A stretch of DNA of 64,000 bases from NCBI GenBank assembly GCA_016183985.1, contig JACPDN010000006.1:310001-374000 (forward strand), written 5' to 3'. Below, piece by piece: positions 36,254-45,546 of the stretch. The DNA comes from Pseudomonadota bacterium (GTDB lineage: Bacteria; Pseudomonadota; Alphaproteobacteria; Dongiales; Dongiaceae). Numbering within the stretch: the first letter of the stretch is position 1; every line of letters begins with the position of its first letter. The notes beneath the pieces were generated by a model. The model worked only from the letters and a program-made list of their open reading frames with translations. It did not search any database and was not told where the DNA came from. The translations under genes and the position numbers were made by a program.

Positions 36254-37662
36254 TCGCTGGTCGCCACGCTATCGACCGAAGCTGCCTCATCGGCGATGCC
36301 GAGGATTTCGGCCAGCATGGCATAGCCGCTGGCAAGCGTCGCCTGCTCTTCGCGCCTTTGCCCGAGGAAACGCTCGATCTCGGGGTAGAGCACCACCGCC
36401 TGGTCGACCGCCGGATCGGTGCCGCGTTTATAGGCGCCGAGGCGGATCAGCTCGGCCATGTCCTCATAGACCGACATGTGCCGCCGCGCCTCGCGCACAA
36501 GCCTGTTCTCGAAGTCGTTGTTACAGCCCGGCATGGTACGCGAAAGCGAACGCAGGATGTTCACGGCCGGATAGCGCCCGCGCTCGGCGATCGAACGCTC
36601 CAGCACGATATGCCCGTCGAGGATACCGCGGCAGGCATCGGCAATGGGTTCGTTATGATCGTCGCCTTCAACCAGCACGGTGAAGAGGCCGGTGATCGAG
36701 CCCGAACCTGCGACACCTGGCCCGGCCCGTTCGAGCAGGCGCGGCAACTCCGCAAAGACCGACGGCGTATAACCTTTCGAGGCCGGCGGCTCGCCGATAG
36801 AAAGGCCGATCTCGCGCATCGCCATGGCAAAGCGGGTCACGGAATCCATGAGGCAGAGCACGTCCTCGCCAGCGTCGCGAAAATATTCCGCCAGCGCCAG
36901 CGTCATCTGCGCTGCTTGGCGCCGCAGCAGGGGCGATTCATCCGATGTCGCCACCACGACGACACTGCGCGCCAATCCCTCCGGTCCCAATTCGTCTTCG
37001 ATGAATTCCTGTACTTCGCGGCCGCGTTCGCCGATGAGGCCGATCACGTTGATGTCGAGCGAGGTATAGCGGGCCATCATCGACATCAGCACCGATTTGC
37101 CGATGCCGGACGCGGCGAAGATGCCAAGGCGCTGTCCCTTGCAGACACTGGTGAACGTATTGATGGACTTGATGCCAAGATCGATCTTGCCGCCGACGCG
37201 GACGCGGGCATGGGCAGGCGGCGGCTGATTGCGGATGCGGCATGGCTCCGGCCCCTGCGGCAACGGCCCCTTGCCGTCGATCGGTTCGCCGAAGGCATTG
37301 ATCACCCGCCCCAGCCAGGCGCGGGTCGGGCGCACCACCGGCTCGCCATCGATGAGCACGACTTTGCTGCCGAGCCCCACCCCTTCCAGCGAGCCATAGG
37401 TCATCGCGAGCGCCAAGCCATCGCGGAAGCCGACAATTTCGCAAGGTACCTGGCGGTCATTGCGGTCGACCAGGGCGCAGCGCGCGCCGATGGAAAGCGC
37501 GCTTTCCATCCCGCTGATCTCGACCAGCATGCCCACGACCGCAGCGACACGGCCGTAGATGCGCGTCTCCGGAACGCGCGCGAGCTCACGGTAGAAGGCA
37601 TCGAATTCCTGCAGCTTGGCGCTCACCGCGCGGTCTTCCTTCCCATCCCAATCACCTGCCAT
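36250..37662 (-). CDS. fliI: Flagellar export ATPase FliI
   Basis: 470 residues. F1-beta-like ATPase with P-loop [13 protein letters not shown] (about 178-190), [38 protein letters not shown] and the FliI/YscN segment [20 protein letters not shown]. It diverges from ctrA across a 268-bp intergenic region containing several TTAA motifs. The stator-associated partner fliH is in the other flagellar operon at 22769. Confidence 0.96.
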   Translation of the reverse strand: MAGDWDGKEDRAVSAKLQEFDAFYRELARVPETRIYGRVAAVVGMLVEISGMESALSIGARCALVDRNDRQVPCEIVGFRDGLALAMTYGSLEGVGLGSKVVLIDGEPVVRPTRAWLGRVINAFGEPIDGKGPLPQGPEPCRIRNQPPPAHARVRVGGKIDLGIKSINTFTSVCKGQRLGIFAASGIGKSVLMSMMARYTSLDINVIGLIGERGREVQEFIEDELGPEGLARSVVVVATSDESPLLRRQAAQMTLALAEYFRDAGEDVLCLMDSVTRFAMAMREIGLSIGEPPASKGYTPSVFAELPRLLERAGPGVAGSGSITGLFTVLVEGDDHNEPIADACRGILDGHIVLERSIAERGRYPAVNILRSLSRTMPGCNNDFENRLVREARRHMSVYEDMAELIRLGAYKRGTDPAVDQAVVLYPEIERFLGQRREEQATLASGYAMLAEILGIADEAASVDSVATSE

Positions 37663-37930
37663 TGGCGGCCTGATCTGCCGCCTACCGGTTACGACGGTAC
37701 CCTAACGCCGCGCTATTAAATAAGTGGTTAAGACAGTCTTTATGCCGCTCCAACCACGGGCATGGCCGTTAACGTCTTGGCCTCATTGAGAATTAGGTCC
37801 GCATTCCTGGATCAAGATTCCTCACCCTTCGTCATCAAAGTTAACGCCAAGTGCTTTACACAAGCCGCTATTAATGGTTAAGATTCATTGATCGATCGGC
37901 CACGGTCGAGAACCGAATGAGGTCCTTGCC
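37663..37930. promoter_or_regulatory. Divergent fliI / ctrA promoter region with TTAA motifs
   Basis: Six TTAA motifs in 268 bp: 37716-37719 and 37728-37731 (spacing N8, or TTAA-N7-TTTA if read leftward), 37769-37772 (GTTAACG), 37841-37844 (GTTAACG), and the close pair 37871-37874/37878-37881 (TTAATGGTTAAG) 50 bp before ctrA. No perfect TTAA-N7-TTAA is seen, but the density suggests CtrA autoregulation and control of fliI (inference). Confidence 0.5.
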
Positions 37931-38644
37931 ATGCGCGTGCTAGTCGTCGAAGACGATTCCAACACCGCCCAAAGCATCGAGCTGATGCTGAAGGCCGAGG
38001 GCTATATCGTTGATACGACCAATCTCGGCGAAGACGGCCTCGAGATCGGTAAGCTTTACGATTACGACATCATCATCCTCGATCTGATGCTGCCGGACAT
38101 CGACGGCTACGAAGTGCTGCGACGCCTGCGCGCCGCACGTATTAACACACCAATTCTGATCCTCTCCGGCCTTTCCGAGCTGGACAGCAAGATCAAGGGC
38201 CTGGGCTTCGGCGCCGATGACTATCTGACCAAGCCATTCGACAGGCGCGAGCTGATCGCCCGTCTGCAGGCAATCGTCCGGCGTTCCAAAGGCCATTCCG
38301 ATTCAATCATCAAGACCGGCCGCCTGACCGTTAACTTGGATACAAGGACGGTCGAGGTCGAGAGCCAGCCGTTGCATCTGACCGGCAAGGAATACGGCAT
38401 CCTGGAGCTCCTCTCGCTCCGCAAGGGGACGACCCTCACCAAGGAGATGTTCCTCAATCATCTCTATGGCGGCATGGACGAGCCGGAATTGAAGATCATC
38501 GACGTCTTCGTCTGCAAGCTCCGCAAGAAGCTCAGCACGGCGACCGGCGGCGAGAACTATATCGAAACCGTCTGGGGCCGCGGCTATGTGCTGCGCGACC
38601 CGGAAGACAGTGTCCTCCCAGCCAAGACGGCCGAGAGCGCATAG
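37931..38644 (+). CDS. ctrA: Cell-cycle/motility response regulator CtrA
   Basis: 237 residues. Receiver with DD at 8-9 and phospho-Asp51 ([13 protein letters not shown]), then an OmpR-type winged helix. The stretch [20 protein letters not shown] and [20 protein letters not shown] are diagnostic for CtrA, as is VVRRSKGH-type linker (IVRRSKGH). The C-terminus ends AESA rather than the Caulobacter Ala-Ala degron. ChpT, which phosphorylates CtrA, is encoded at 45547-46176 and SciP at 19480-19791. Confidence 0.96.
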   Translation: MRVLVVEDDSNTAQSIELMLKAEGYIVDTTNLGEDGLEIGKLYDYDIIILDLMLPDIDGYEVLRRLRAARINTPILILSGLSELDSKIKGLGFGADDYLTKPFDRRELIARLQAIVRRSKGHSDSIIKTGRLTVNLDTRTVEVESQPLHLTGKEYGILELLSLRKGTTLTKEMFLNHLYGGMDEPELKIIDVFVCKLRKKLSTATGGENYIETVWGRGYVLRDPEDSVLPAKTAESA

Positions 38645-38671
38645 GTTTTCCTCGACATCACTGTTCGCAAG

Positions 38672-38699
38672 AATGCCCGGGCCGGTCCCGGGCATTTTT
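38672..38699 (+). terminator. Rho-independent terminator after ctrA
   Basis: AATGCCCGGG (38672-38681), 5-nt loop, CCCGGGCATT (38687-38696) with a five-T run. It lies 28 bases after the ctrA stop. Confidence 0.9.
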
Positions 38700-38742
38700 C
38701 TTTTGGGGATCGGCGCGGGAGCCACGCCAGCTATCTGCGAGC

Positions 38743-39207
38743 CTATCTATCGAAGGTATAGAGAAGAACCGGCAGCTCGCAATCCTGCCCCAGGCAGCTG
38801 AGATACGCATTCAGGGCAGCCGTGCGGCGTTCATTGTAGGAAAGCCTGCACCGATAGGCGACGCCCCATCCCATGCTCCCATCCATGTTCTTCATATCGA
38901 AATCACAAGCCGCATTTCTGAAGGATATGAAAGCAAGCTGCGCTTTCTTGAGACTCTCGACATCGACATTCTCGACCGAAGCGAGCGCGGCATAGCTCTT
39001 GTCGAGCGCCTGGCCCGAATCCATGAACGCGCGCCAAGCGCAAATGTTGTTCGCAATCTCATTGTGTTGGCAATCCAGCAGCGCTTCTTCGATCTCCGCT
39101 TCGGTCGCACCATAGGGCGGCTCCAGCAGGGGATCTTCCTCTGCCGATGCAACGGATGCCAAAATGAACGTCAGCAGACCACAGATGGGAAGCAAGCGAC
39201 CGAGCAA
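38743..39207 (-). CDS. Exported LprI-like (DUF1311) protein
   Basis: About 154 residues. A hydrophobic leader ending ASVASA, then two Cys-containing LprI/DUF1311 motifs (LLDCQHNEIANNICAWRAFM; AQLAFISFRNAACDFDMKN; CRLSYNERRTAALNAYL). Family members are periplasmic lysozyme inhibitors or of unknown role. No ATG fits between the cheR stop and the signal peptide; TTG 39207 is the most plausible start but the RBS is weak. It follows cheR by 11 bp. Confidence 0.7.
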   Translation of the reverse strand: MLGRLLPICGLLTFILASVASAEEDPLLEPPYGATEAEIEEALLDCQHNEIANNICAWRAFMDSGQALDKSYAALASVENVDVESLKKAQLAFISFRNAACDFDMKNMDGSMGWGVAYRCRLSYNERRTAALNAYLSCLGQDCELPVLLYTFDR

Positions 39208-39218
39208 GGCTAACCCGA

Positions 39219-40097
39219 CTACGCCCGCGGTGCTGCGGGTGCTGCGCCGAATGCGGTCGGCGCCTTGATGCCACCAGTGAGGCCATAAATACCGCGCTGG
39301 CCAGGCAGCAGCTGGAACTTGTCCGAGATGCCGAGCACGGTCTCGGCGCCGCCGAGGAAGAGATAGCCGTCCTCCGGCATCTGCTTGGCGATACCGGCCA
39401 GCACCTTCGACTTCGTCGGCTGGTCGAAATAGATGAGCACATTGCGGCAATAGACGATATCGAACTTGCCCAAGGATACCGGATCGTTGAGCAGGTTCCA
39501 CTCGCGATACTGAACCTTGTTGCGGATCGCGTCGGAGAGTTTCCAGCGGTCGCCGGTCTGCTGGAAATACTTCACCAGCAGCGTAATGGGCAGGCCGCGC
39601 TGCACTTCGAATTGCGAGTACATCCCCTCTTTAGCGCGGTTGAGGATCTCCTGCGACAGGTCCGTGCCGACGATGTCGATCTTCCAACCGTTGAGCTGTG
39701 CGCCCATCTCGGAAAGGATCATCGCCAGCGAATAGGCTTCCTGACCCGACGAGCAGGCGGCCGACCAGATACGGATGGTCTTCTGCGCAGCGCGCGCCTT
39801 CAGCAGCGCCGGCAAACAGATCTGCTTGAACTGGTCGAAAGGCTTCGTGTCGCGGAAGAAGAAGGACTCATTCGTGGTCATCGCTTCGACCACGTCGCGG
39901 ATCACCGCTTCGTCATTCTTGGTACGGATAAGGCGCACGAGATCGTCAAAGGTCGCGAGCTTCCATTTGCGCGCGACGGGCAGCAGGCGGCTTTCCAGCA
40001 AGTATGCCTTGTCGTTGGTCAGCAACAGGCCTGACCGGCTCTTCAGGATCTGGCAAATAAAGTCGAAGTCCGTAATCGTCATCGACGGCTGCCTCAT
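39219..40097 (-). CDS. cheR: Chemoreceptor methyltransferase CheR
   Basis: 292 residues. N-terminal CheR domain (ITDFDFICQILKSRSGLLLT; TTNESFFFRDTKPF) and SAM-binding domain (IRIWSAACSSGQEAYSLAMI, FDIVYCRNVLIYFDQPTKSK). It methylates receptor glutamates. Start overlaps the cheB stop by 4 bp. A short Ala/Pro tail follows the domain. Confidence 0.96.
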   Translation of the reverse strand: MRQPSMTITDFDFICQILKSRSGLLLTNDKAYLLESRLLPVARKWKLATFDDLVRLIRTKNDEAVIRDVVEAMTTNESFFFRDTKPFDQFKQICLPALLKARAAQKTIRIWSAACSSGQEAYSLAMILSEMGAQLNGWKIDIVGTDLSQEILNRAKEGMYSQFEVQRGLPITLLVKYFQQTGDRWKLSDAIRNKVQYREWNLLNDPVSLGKFDIVYCRNVLIYFDQPTKSKVLAGIAKQMPEDGYLFLGGAETVLGISDKFQLLPGQRGIYGLTGGIKAPTAFGAAPAAPRA

Positions 40098-41254
40098 GTC
40101 CCGCTGCGGAAGATCGTCTTTTTAACGAACGGGCCGATCTCGGCAAGCGGCAGAACCGCTGAACACAGACCCGCAGTCGCCACGGCGCCGGGCATACCCC
40201 ACACCACGGAACTTGGTTCGTCTTGGGCGATCACCGTTCCCCCAGCATTGATCAGTTCCTGCGCCCCCTTCAATCCATCCTGCCCCATTCCCGTCAGCAT
40301 GACAAACAATGTCTTGGCGCCATAGGCCTTTGCGATGGAACGCAGCATAGGATCGACTGCTGGGCGGCAGAAATTCTCTGGTGGATTTTTGTTGAGACGC
40401 ACGACACGCTGCACCGCCATGCCTTCGACCACCATGTGATAGTCGCCGGGCGCCACATAAATGCGCCCCGGCACGACAGGCTCGCCGTCCTTGGCCTCAG
40501 CCGACGGCATGCCTGCGGCCTGGCCAAGATGTTCGGCAAGGATGGTGGTAAAGGTCGCAGGCATATGCTGCGTTACGAAGACCGGCAAATGAGTGATCTT
40601 GCCGATCGCCTGAAACACTTTGAACAAGGCCTGTGGCCCACCGGTTGACGAACCGATGACAAGACAATCAGGTTTCAACAACGGCGGCATGTCGCGCAGC
40701 TTCACCGGCTGCGCGCCGTAAAGCCGTTTCGGAACCGCCGGCGCGGCAGCACCCGGCTCGCCGGTTGGCGATGGCGCCGCAATGCCGCGCTTGCGGCGAC
40801 CGGCCTGCGCCCAGGATTTTACTTTCTCGACCAGATCGGCCTTGAAATCGGCGGCGGCGGAAATGGCGCCGGTCGTCGTCGGCTTCGGCACATAATCGGA
40901 AGCGCCCAGCGACATCGCCTTCATCGACACCGAGGCGCCTTTCAGCGTAAGCGTCGAGGCCATGATGACGGCGACACCCGGCTTGGTCTGCAACAGGCGC
41001 GGCAATGCCGTCATGCCGTCCATCACCGGCATTTCAATATCAAGAACGATGACTTCGATATCGTTGTCCGGGCGCGCCAGGGCGTCGATCGCCAACTGGC
41101 CATTGCCGACCGTGGTCACCACCTTGATTGTCGGATCGGATTCCAATGCGCGTGTCAGCAAACCGCGAATGACGGCGGAATCATCCACCACCATGACACG
41201 ATACGGTCCGGCTTTGCCACCGGCACCGACTGCTGCCGCTTTGAAGGGTGTCAT
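40094..41254 (-). CDS. cheB: Receptor methylesterase CheB
   Basis: 386 residues. Receiver (RVMVVDDSAVIRG; VIVLDIEMPVMDG) and methylesterase domain with the catalytic Ser in IGSSTGGPQAL, His in FVTQHMPATFT and Asp in MLTGMGQDGL. Linker about residues 150-190. It demethylates receptors opposite CheR. Confidence 0.96.
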   Translation of the reverse strand: MTPFKAAAVGAGGKAGPYRVMVVDDSAVIRGLLTRALESDPTIKVVTTVGNGQLAIDALARPDNDIEVIVLDIEMPVMDGMTALPRLLQTKPGVAVIMASTLTLKGASVSMKAMSLGASDYVPKPTTTGAISAAADFKADLVEKVKSWAQAGRRKRGIAAPSPTGEPGAAAPAVPKRLYGAQPVKLRDMPPLLKPDCLVIGSSTGGPQALFKVFQAIGKITHLPVFVTQHMPATFTTILAEHLGQAAGMPSAEAKDGEPVVPGRIYVAPGDYHMVVEGMAVQRVVRLNKNPPENFCRPAVDPMLRSIAKAYGAKTLFVMLTGMGQDGLKGAQELINAGGTVIAQDEPSSVVWGMPGAVATAGLCSAVLPLAEIGPFVKKTIFRSGT

Positions 41255-41329
41255 TACGCCAACCTGTCCCAGTCTAACTTTGCAGCTTGCACCGGCCGCC
41301 TATATCAGGCCGCGGCACAGTCCTCTCGC

Positions 41330-41695
41330 TCACAACAAACCGACCTGGGAGAACTTCGATTCGATGATCTCACTGTCGAACGGCTTCATGATGTATTCGT
41401 TGGCGCCCGCCGTGATGGCCTCCTGAATGTGCTGGATGTCATTCTCAGTCGTGCAGAACACGACGATCGGCGTTTGACCGCCGTCCATTTTGCGGAGCAG
41501 CCGCAGGAATTCGATCCCGCTCATGACCGGCATGTTCCAGTCCAGCAGGATGGCGTCCGGCATCTCCTTGACGCATTCTTCCATGGCAAGCTTGCCATTT
41601 TCGGCTTCGACGATCTGGAAGTTGAGGCCCTCAAGGATCTTGCGGGCAACCATGCGGACGACTTTTGAATCGTCAACCACGAGGCAAGACTTCAT
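41330..41695 (-). CDS. cheY: Chemotaxis response regulator CheY
   Basis: 121 residues, a lone receiver: VVDDSKVVRM, phospho-Asp52 in ILLDWNMPVMSG, Thr in VFCTTEND and Lys in YIMKPFD. It is placed between cheW and cheB. The upstream 199-bp gap to cheW (41696-41894) shows no gene. Confidence 0.94.
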   Translation of the reverse strand: MKSCLVVDDSKVVRMVARKILEGLNFQIVEAENGKLAMEECVKEMPDAILLDWNMPVMSGIEFLRLLRKMDGGQTPIVVFCTTENDIQHIQEAITAGANEYIMKPFDSEIIESKFSQVGLL

Positions 41696-41894
41696 TCAGA
41701 AACTCCGTTCGCCGAACGTATGCACCCGGACCTTCGCGTAAGCTCGGGCACCGACCGGCGCCCCCGCCCCAATAGCAATAGTCAGCAACCGCTTGGTCCG
41801 TCAATTACTGTAGCAGAACTTTTAGCCGAAATTCATATATTTACGGAAGGCCTACTCGGCCAAGAACAGTACCTTCCATATCCTCGGTTTCTAT

Positions 41895-42398
41895 TCAGGC
41901 AACGTCGGACCGCGTCCCGAAATCGAGTAGCGAGCCGACATTCAGGACGACCAGCAGCGAACCATTGAGGCGATAGATGCCGTCGGAGAATTCGCGCAGG
42001 CGCTGGTTAAGGGTCGGCGGATTGCGCTGATAGTCGCGCGAATTGAGGCTCAGCACCTCGCCTACGCTGTCAACCAGCAGGCTGTAGAGCTCACCGTCAT
42101 GCTCGACCACCACTGACATGGCTGCCTTCCCGCCCTCGCGGGTGGGCAGGCCCAGCCTAGGGCGGACATCGATCGCTGTCACAATACGCCCGCGCAGGTT
42201 AAGGCTGCCGGCAACCTCTGGCGGCGCCAGCGGCACGCGCGCGATATTCTGCGGCCCCAGCACGTCCTGGACGGTCAGCACGGGAATGCCAAACATCTGA
42301 TCCCCGATCGACATCGTCACATAATCGCGCTGCTCGCCACTGTTGGCCGAAACAGCCGCGCCGAAATCCGCGCCGGCGCCGTTCTTCATTCCGCTCAT
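41895..42398 (-). CDS. cheW: Chemotaxis coupling protein CheW
   Basis: 167 residues. DYVTMSIGDQMFGIPVLTVQ, SLNLRGRIVTAIDVRPRLGL and YSLLVDSVGEVLSL are typical CheW strands; a 25-residue polar N-terminal extension precedes the domain. It overlaps the cheA stop by 4 bp. Confidence 0.95.
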   Translation of the reverse strand: MSGMKNGAGADFGAAVSANSGEQRDYVTMSIGDQMFGIPVLTVQDVLGPQNIARVPLAPPEVAGSLNLRGRIVTAIDVRPRLGLPTREGGKAAMSVVVEHDGELYSLLVDSVGEVLSLNSRDYQRNPPTLNQRLREFSDGIYRLNGSLLVVLNVGSLLDFGTRSDVA

Positions 42399-45346
42399 GC
42401 GGCACCTCGCACTTCAGAGAGAGCTTCGTTGAGAATATGCACCAGGCCCTCGCGATCGTACTTGGCGACGTAATCGTCGAAGCCAGCCTCGCGACCTTTG
42501 GCCAGTTCCTTCGGACTGGCATGCGACGAAAGGGCGATGATCGGTGTTTGCTGCCAATGACCGCTCTTCTTGATGGCCTCGCAGAAGGCGAAGCCGTCCA
42601 TGCCCGGCATCTCGATATCAGAGATGATGAGGTCAAATTCCTCGCCCGCTTCGGCAAGCTCCATGGCCTTGTCGCCGCTATCCACGGCCGTGACCGAGAA
42701 GCCGGCTGCAGAAAGCTGCGGCGCCAGCAGGTTGCGGAAGAATGCGCTGTCGTCCACCATCAGCAGGCGGCGGGATTTGGCGCCGACCGAATCTTCGCGG
42801 CGCGAGCCGAACCAATCGGCGAAGGCCTGCGACAGGAAGAACCCGGTATCGATGATGTCGGTGGCCTGGCCGGCGATGATGGCCGAACCGATGCGGCCCG
42901 GCGTCTCCGCGGCGAGATCGACATTGAGCTTGGCTTCGACGATGTCGACGATTTCGTCGACCATCAGGCCCATCGAATGTTCGCGATCCGAGAACACCAG
43001 GACCGGCTGGCGACCTTCCTTGTTGCTGACATCCGGGTAGCCTTCCAGCGGCACCAGCGGCATCAGCTGCCCACGATACTGCACGACCAGGCGATCGTTC
43101 GAATGCTCGATCGAATTGCGCTCGATCTCCTCAAGGCGCGCAACGAGCGCCAGCGGCACGGCCTTCGGCGCACCCTGGCCCGCGCGGAACAACAATAGCG
43201 GCACGGCTTCGTCGCCATGCGCCCGGCTCCTGAGCGCCTGTTTTTCGGCGGCATCGGCATCGCCCATGCTGATCTGGCCGGAAGCCGCGGCAATGCCGTT
43301 CGGATCGAGGATCATGATGACGGAGCCGTCGCCCAGGATGGTGTTGCCCGAGAAGACCTCGATATGACGCAGGATCGGGGCCACCGGCTTCACGACGATT
43401 TCTTCCGTGTCGAACACGCGGTCGACCATGATGCCGAACTGATAGGTGCCGACCTGGGTCACGACGATGAAAGTATCGTCACTGCTGCGCTCGGTCTCGG
43501 CTTCGAGGCGTAGCTTCTCGCGCAGGGAAACCAGCGGCAGCAGCTTGTTTCGCAGGCGCAGGATCGGCGTGTCGTTGATGCGCTCGACCTTGAGCTCGCC
43601 GGTCGGCGATGCGCGGACGAGTTCGACCACACTGATCTGCGGAATAGCAAACCGCTCACCAGCGCATTCGACGACCAGGGCCGATACGATGGCCAGCGTC
43701 AGCGGGATCTTGATCGAGAAGGTGGTGCCCTTCCCTTCAACCGAGCGCAGCTCGATCGTGCCGCCAATTTTTTCGATATTGGTGCGCACCACATCCATGC
43801 CGACACCGCGGCCGGAAACGCTGGTCACCTTGGCGGCGGTGGAGAAGCCAGCCTTGAAGATGTATTGCTGGATCTGCTGATCCGACATGCTCTCCAGTTC
43901 GCCTTCGGTGGCGAGGTTGTTCTGGAGAATCTTCGCCTTGATCTTGTCGAGGGCCAGGCCCTTACCGTCATCGACCACTTCGATGATGATATGGCCGCCT
44001 TCATGGTAGGCGTTGAGCGTGATCTTGCCGGTTTCCTGCTTGCCGGCGCGGCGGCGCTCTTCCGGCACTTCGATCGCGTGATCAGCCGAATTGCGCACCA
44101 TATGGGTAAGCGGATCCTTGATCATCTCAAGGACTTGACGGTCGAGTTCCGTTTCCTGGCCGATCATGACCAGGTCGATCTTCTTCTTCAATTCGTGGCT
44201 GAGGTCGCGGATGATGCGCGGCAGCTTGGCCCAGGCATTGCCGATGGGCTGCATGCGCGTCTTCATGACGCCTTCCTGCAGCTCCGACGTGACATGGTTG
44301 AGGCGCTGCAAGGGCGCCGCGAACTCGCTGTCCTTGTGCTTGCGCAAGATCTGCAGAACCTGGTTGCGGGTCAGCACCAATTCGCTGACCATGGTCATCA
44401 GGTTCTCGAGCAGCTCGACATTGACGCGAATGCTTTGGTTGGCGATGGCCGATTCCTTGGTATCGGCATCAGCCGTTTCCTTCTTGGCAGGCGCAGCCTT
44501 GACGGGCTTGGCTTCGACCGGTGCCGGTGCGGCTTCGACGACGGCGGGCGCGCTGCCGGTCGCTTCTTCACGCAAGGCATAGACCATGCCCATGATCATC
44601 GCCGCGATCTGCTGCGGTACTTCCAATGTGTTGAGCGCTGCCTGCAGATGACCGCACAGGGCATCAAACTGGACGTCCGACATCGCCCGACCGGCGATGG
44701 GATGCGGCGCGGTCGTGGCCGGGCCGCCACACATCTGCGCCAGATGGTCGCGCATATAGCCTTGCACATGGTCGATGCTGTCGCCTTCGAACACGGCCTT
44801 CAACCGCAGATCGCCCATGATGCGGTTGAACATTACTTCGACCACGGCATCGATCGTGCCCATGCCGCCGATCTGCTCGTAGATCGAGGCGCCGGACTTC
44901 ACTTCCGCGGCAGCAGGGGCGGCCGGTGCCGGGGCGGGCGCTGCGGCAGCGACAGGTGCTGCGACCTTGCCGCCATCGGCAAAGGCATTGAGGCTCTTGA
45001 TCAGTTCCGAATCATCGCCTTGGGGCTCGGTGCCGCTCGCTTCCAGATCACCCATGATCGAGCGAATGCGGTCGAGGCACGCCAGGATGAGGGTCACCGC
45101 CTGGGCGGTTACTTCCAGCTCGCCGTCGCGCACCTTGCCCAGCACGTTCTCGCCCGCATGCGCCACCGATTCGAGGCGCGGCAGGCCGAGGAAGCCGCAG
45201 GTGCCCTTCACGGTATGCACCAATCGGAAGATGTTCGACAGCAAGTCGATATCGTTGGGATTTTGTTCGAGCTTCACGAGCTCGACATCGAGTACGGCGA
45301 GATTCTCGTTGGTTTCGGTCAGAAACTCGCTCAACAGATCGTCCAT
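42395..45346 (-). CDS. cheA: Hybrid chemotaxis kinase CheA with embedded truncated-globin domain
   Basis: 983 residues. Domains: HPt (1-105, phospho-His44 in RLVHTVKGTCGFLG); Ala/Pro linker; a group-1 truncated-hemoglobin-like domain (about 152-262) where P2 would lie; linker; dimerisation helices (300-365); HATPase (370-550; LTHMVRNSADHAIE, VVDDGKGL, SGRGVGMDVV); CheW-like P5 (552-690); a second CheW-like domain (712-845); C-terminal receiver (860-980; LLMVDDSAFFRN, LIISDIEMPGMDG). Standard CheA is about 650-750 residues. The globin region begins SIYEQIGGMGTIDAVV and contains RLKAVFEG and QMCGGP. First gene of cheA-W-Y-B-R. Confidence 0.95.
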   Translation of the reverse strand: MDDLLSEFLTETNENLAVLDVELVKLEQNPNDIDLLSNIFRLVHTVKGTCGFLGLPRLESVAHAGENVLGKVRDGELEVTAQAVTLILACLDRIRSIMGDLEASGTEPQGDDSELIKSLNAFADGGKVAAPVAAAAPAPAPAAPAAAEVKSGASIYEQIGGMGTIDAVVEVMFNRIMGDLRLKAVFEGDSIDHVQGYMRDHLAQMCGGPATTAPHPIAGRAMSDVQFDALCGHLQAALNTLEVPQQIAAMIMGMVYALREEATGSAPAVVEAAPAPVEAKPVKAAPAKKETADADTKESAIANQSIRVNVELLENLMTMVSELVLTRNQVLQILRKHKDSEFAAPLQRLNHVTSELQEGVMKTRMQPIGNAWAKLPRIIRDLSHELKKKIDLVMIGQETELDRQVLEMIKDPLTHMVRNSADHAIEVPEERRRAGKQETGKITLNAYHEGGHIIIEVVDDGKGLALDKIKAKILQNNLATEGELESMSDQQIQQYIFKAGFSTAAKVTSVSGRGVGMDVVRTNIEKIGGTIELRSVEGKGTTFSIKIPLTLAIVSALVVECAGERFAIPQISVVELVRASPTGELKVERINDTPILRLRNKLLPLVSLREKLRLEAETERSSDDTFIVVTQVGTYQFGIMVDRVFDTEEIVVKPVAPILRHIEVFSGNTILGDGSVIMILDPNGIAAASGQISMGDADAAEKQALRSRAHGDEAVPLLLFRAGQGAPKAVPLALVARLEEIERNSIEHSNDRLVVQYRGQLMPLVPLEGYPDVSNKEGRQPVLVFSDREHSMGLMVDEIVDIVEAKLNVDLAAETPGRIGSAIIAGQATDIIDTGFFLSQAFADWFGSRREDSVGAKSRRLLMVDDSAFFRNLLAPQLSAAGFSVTAVDSGDKAMELAEAGEEFDLIISDIEMPGMDGFAFCEAIKKSGHWQQTPIIALSSHASPKELAKGREAGFDDYVAKYDREGLVHILNEALSEVRGAA
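44561..44893 (-). other. Truncated-hemoglobin-like domain inside CheA
   Basis: CheA residues 152-262. SIYEQIGG, AVV, RLKAVFEG, LAQMCGGP, FDALCGHL and VPQQIAAMI follow the trHb group-1 order from helix A to H. The B10 position appears to be Phe173 rather than Tyr. His215 lies next to the usual proximal-ligand position, depending on gap placement; His193 and His201 are other candidates. Heme binding is therefore plausible but not proven by sequence. Confidence 0.8.
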
Positions 45347-45417
45347 GGCGCCTGCCCCACTTCGTTTGCCACTATCTTGGCCAGCAATTGACCGACCTGG
45401 CGGCCGTTTTCGCGACC

Positions 45418-45439
45418 TAATCCTTGGCGAAAAGGATTA
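45418..45439. repeat. Inverted repeat between chpT and cheA
   Basis: TAATCCTT, 6-nt loop, AAGGATTA: perfect 8-bp arms in the 200-bp gap upstream of cheA. No T-run follows on the leftward strand; could be an operator or a weak attenuator. Confidence 0.45.
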
Positions 45440-45546
45440 ATTTTGCGTGAAGCCACCAAATGACCGGCAACTTCTTCCAAAAATTGGCAAATTCCGCCCC
45501 GTCCGATCTGGCGGCAACACCTGGGAATGTGTGTTGAGAACGTCTC

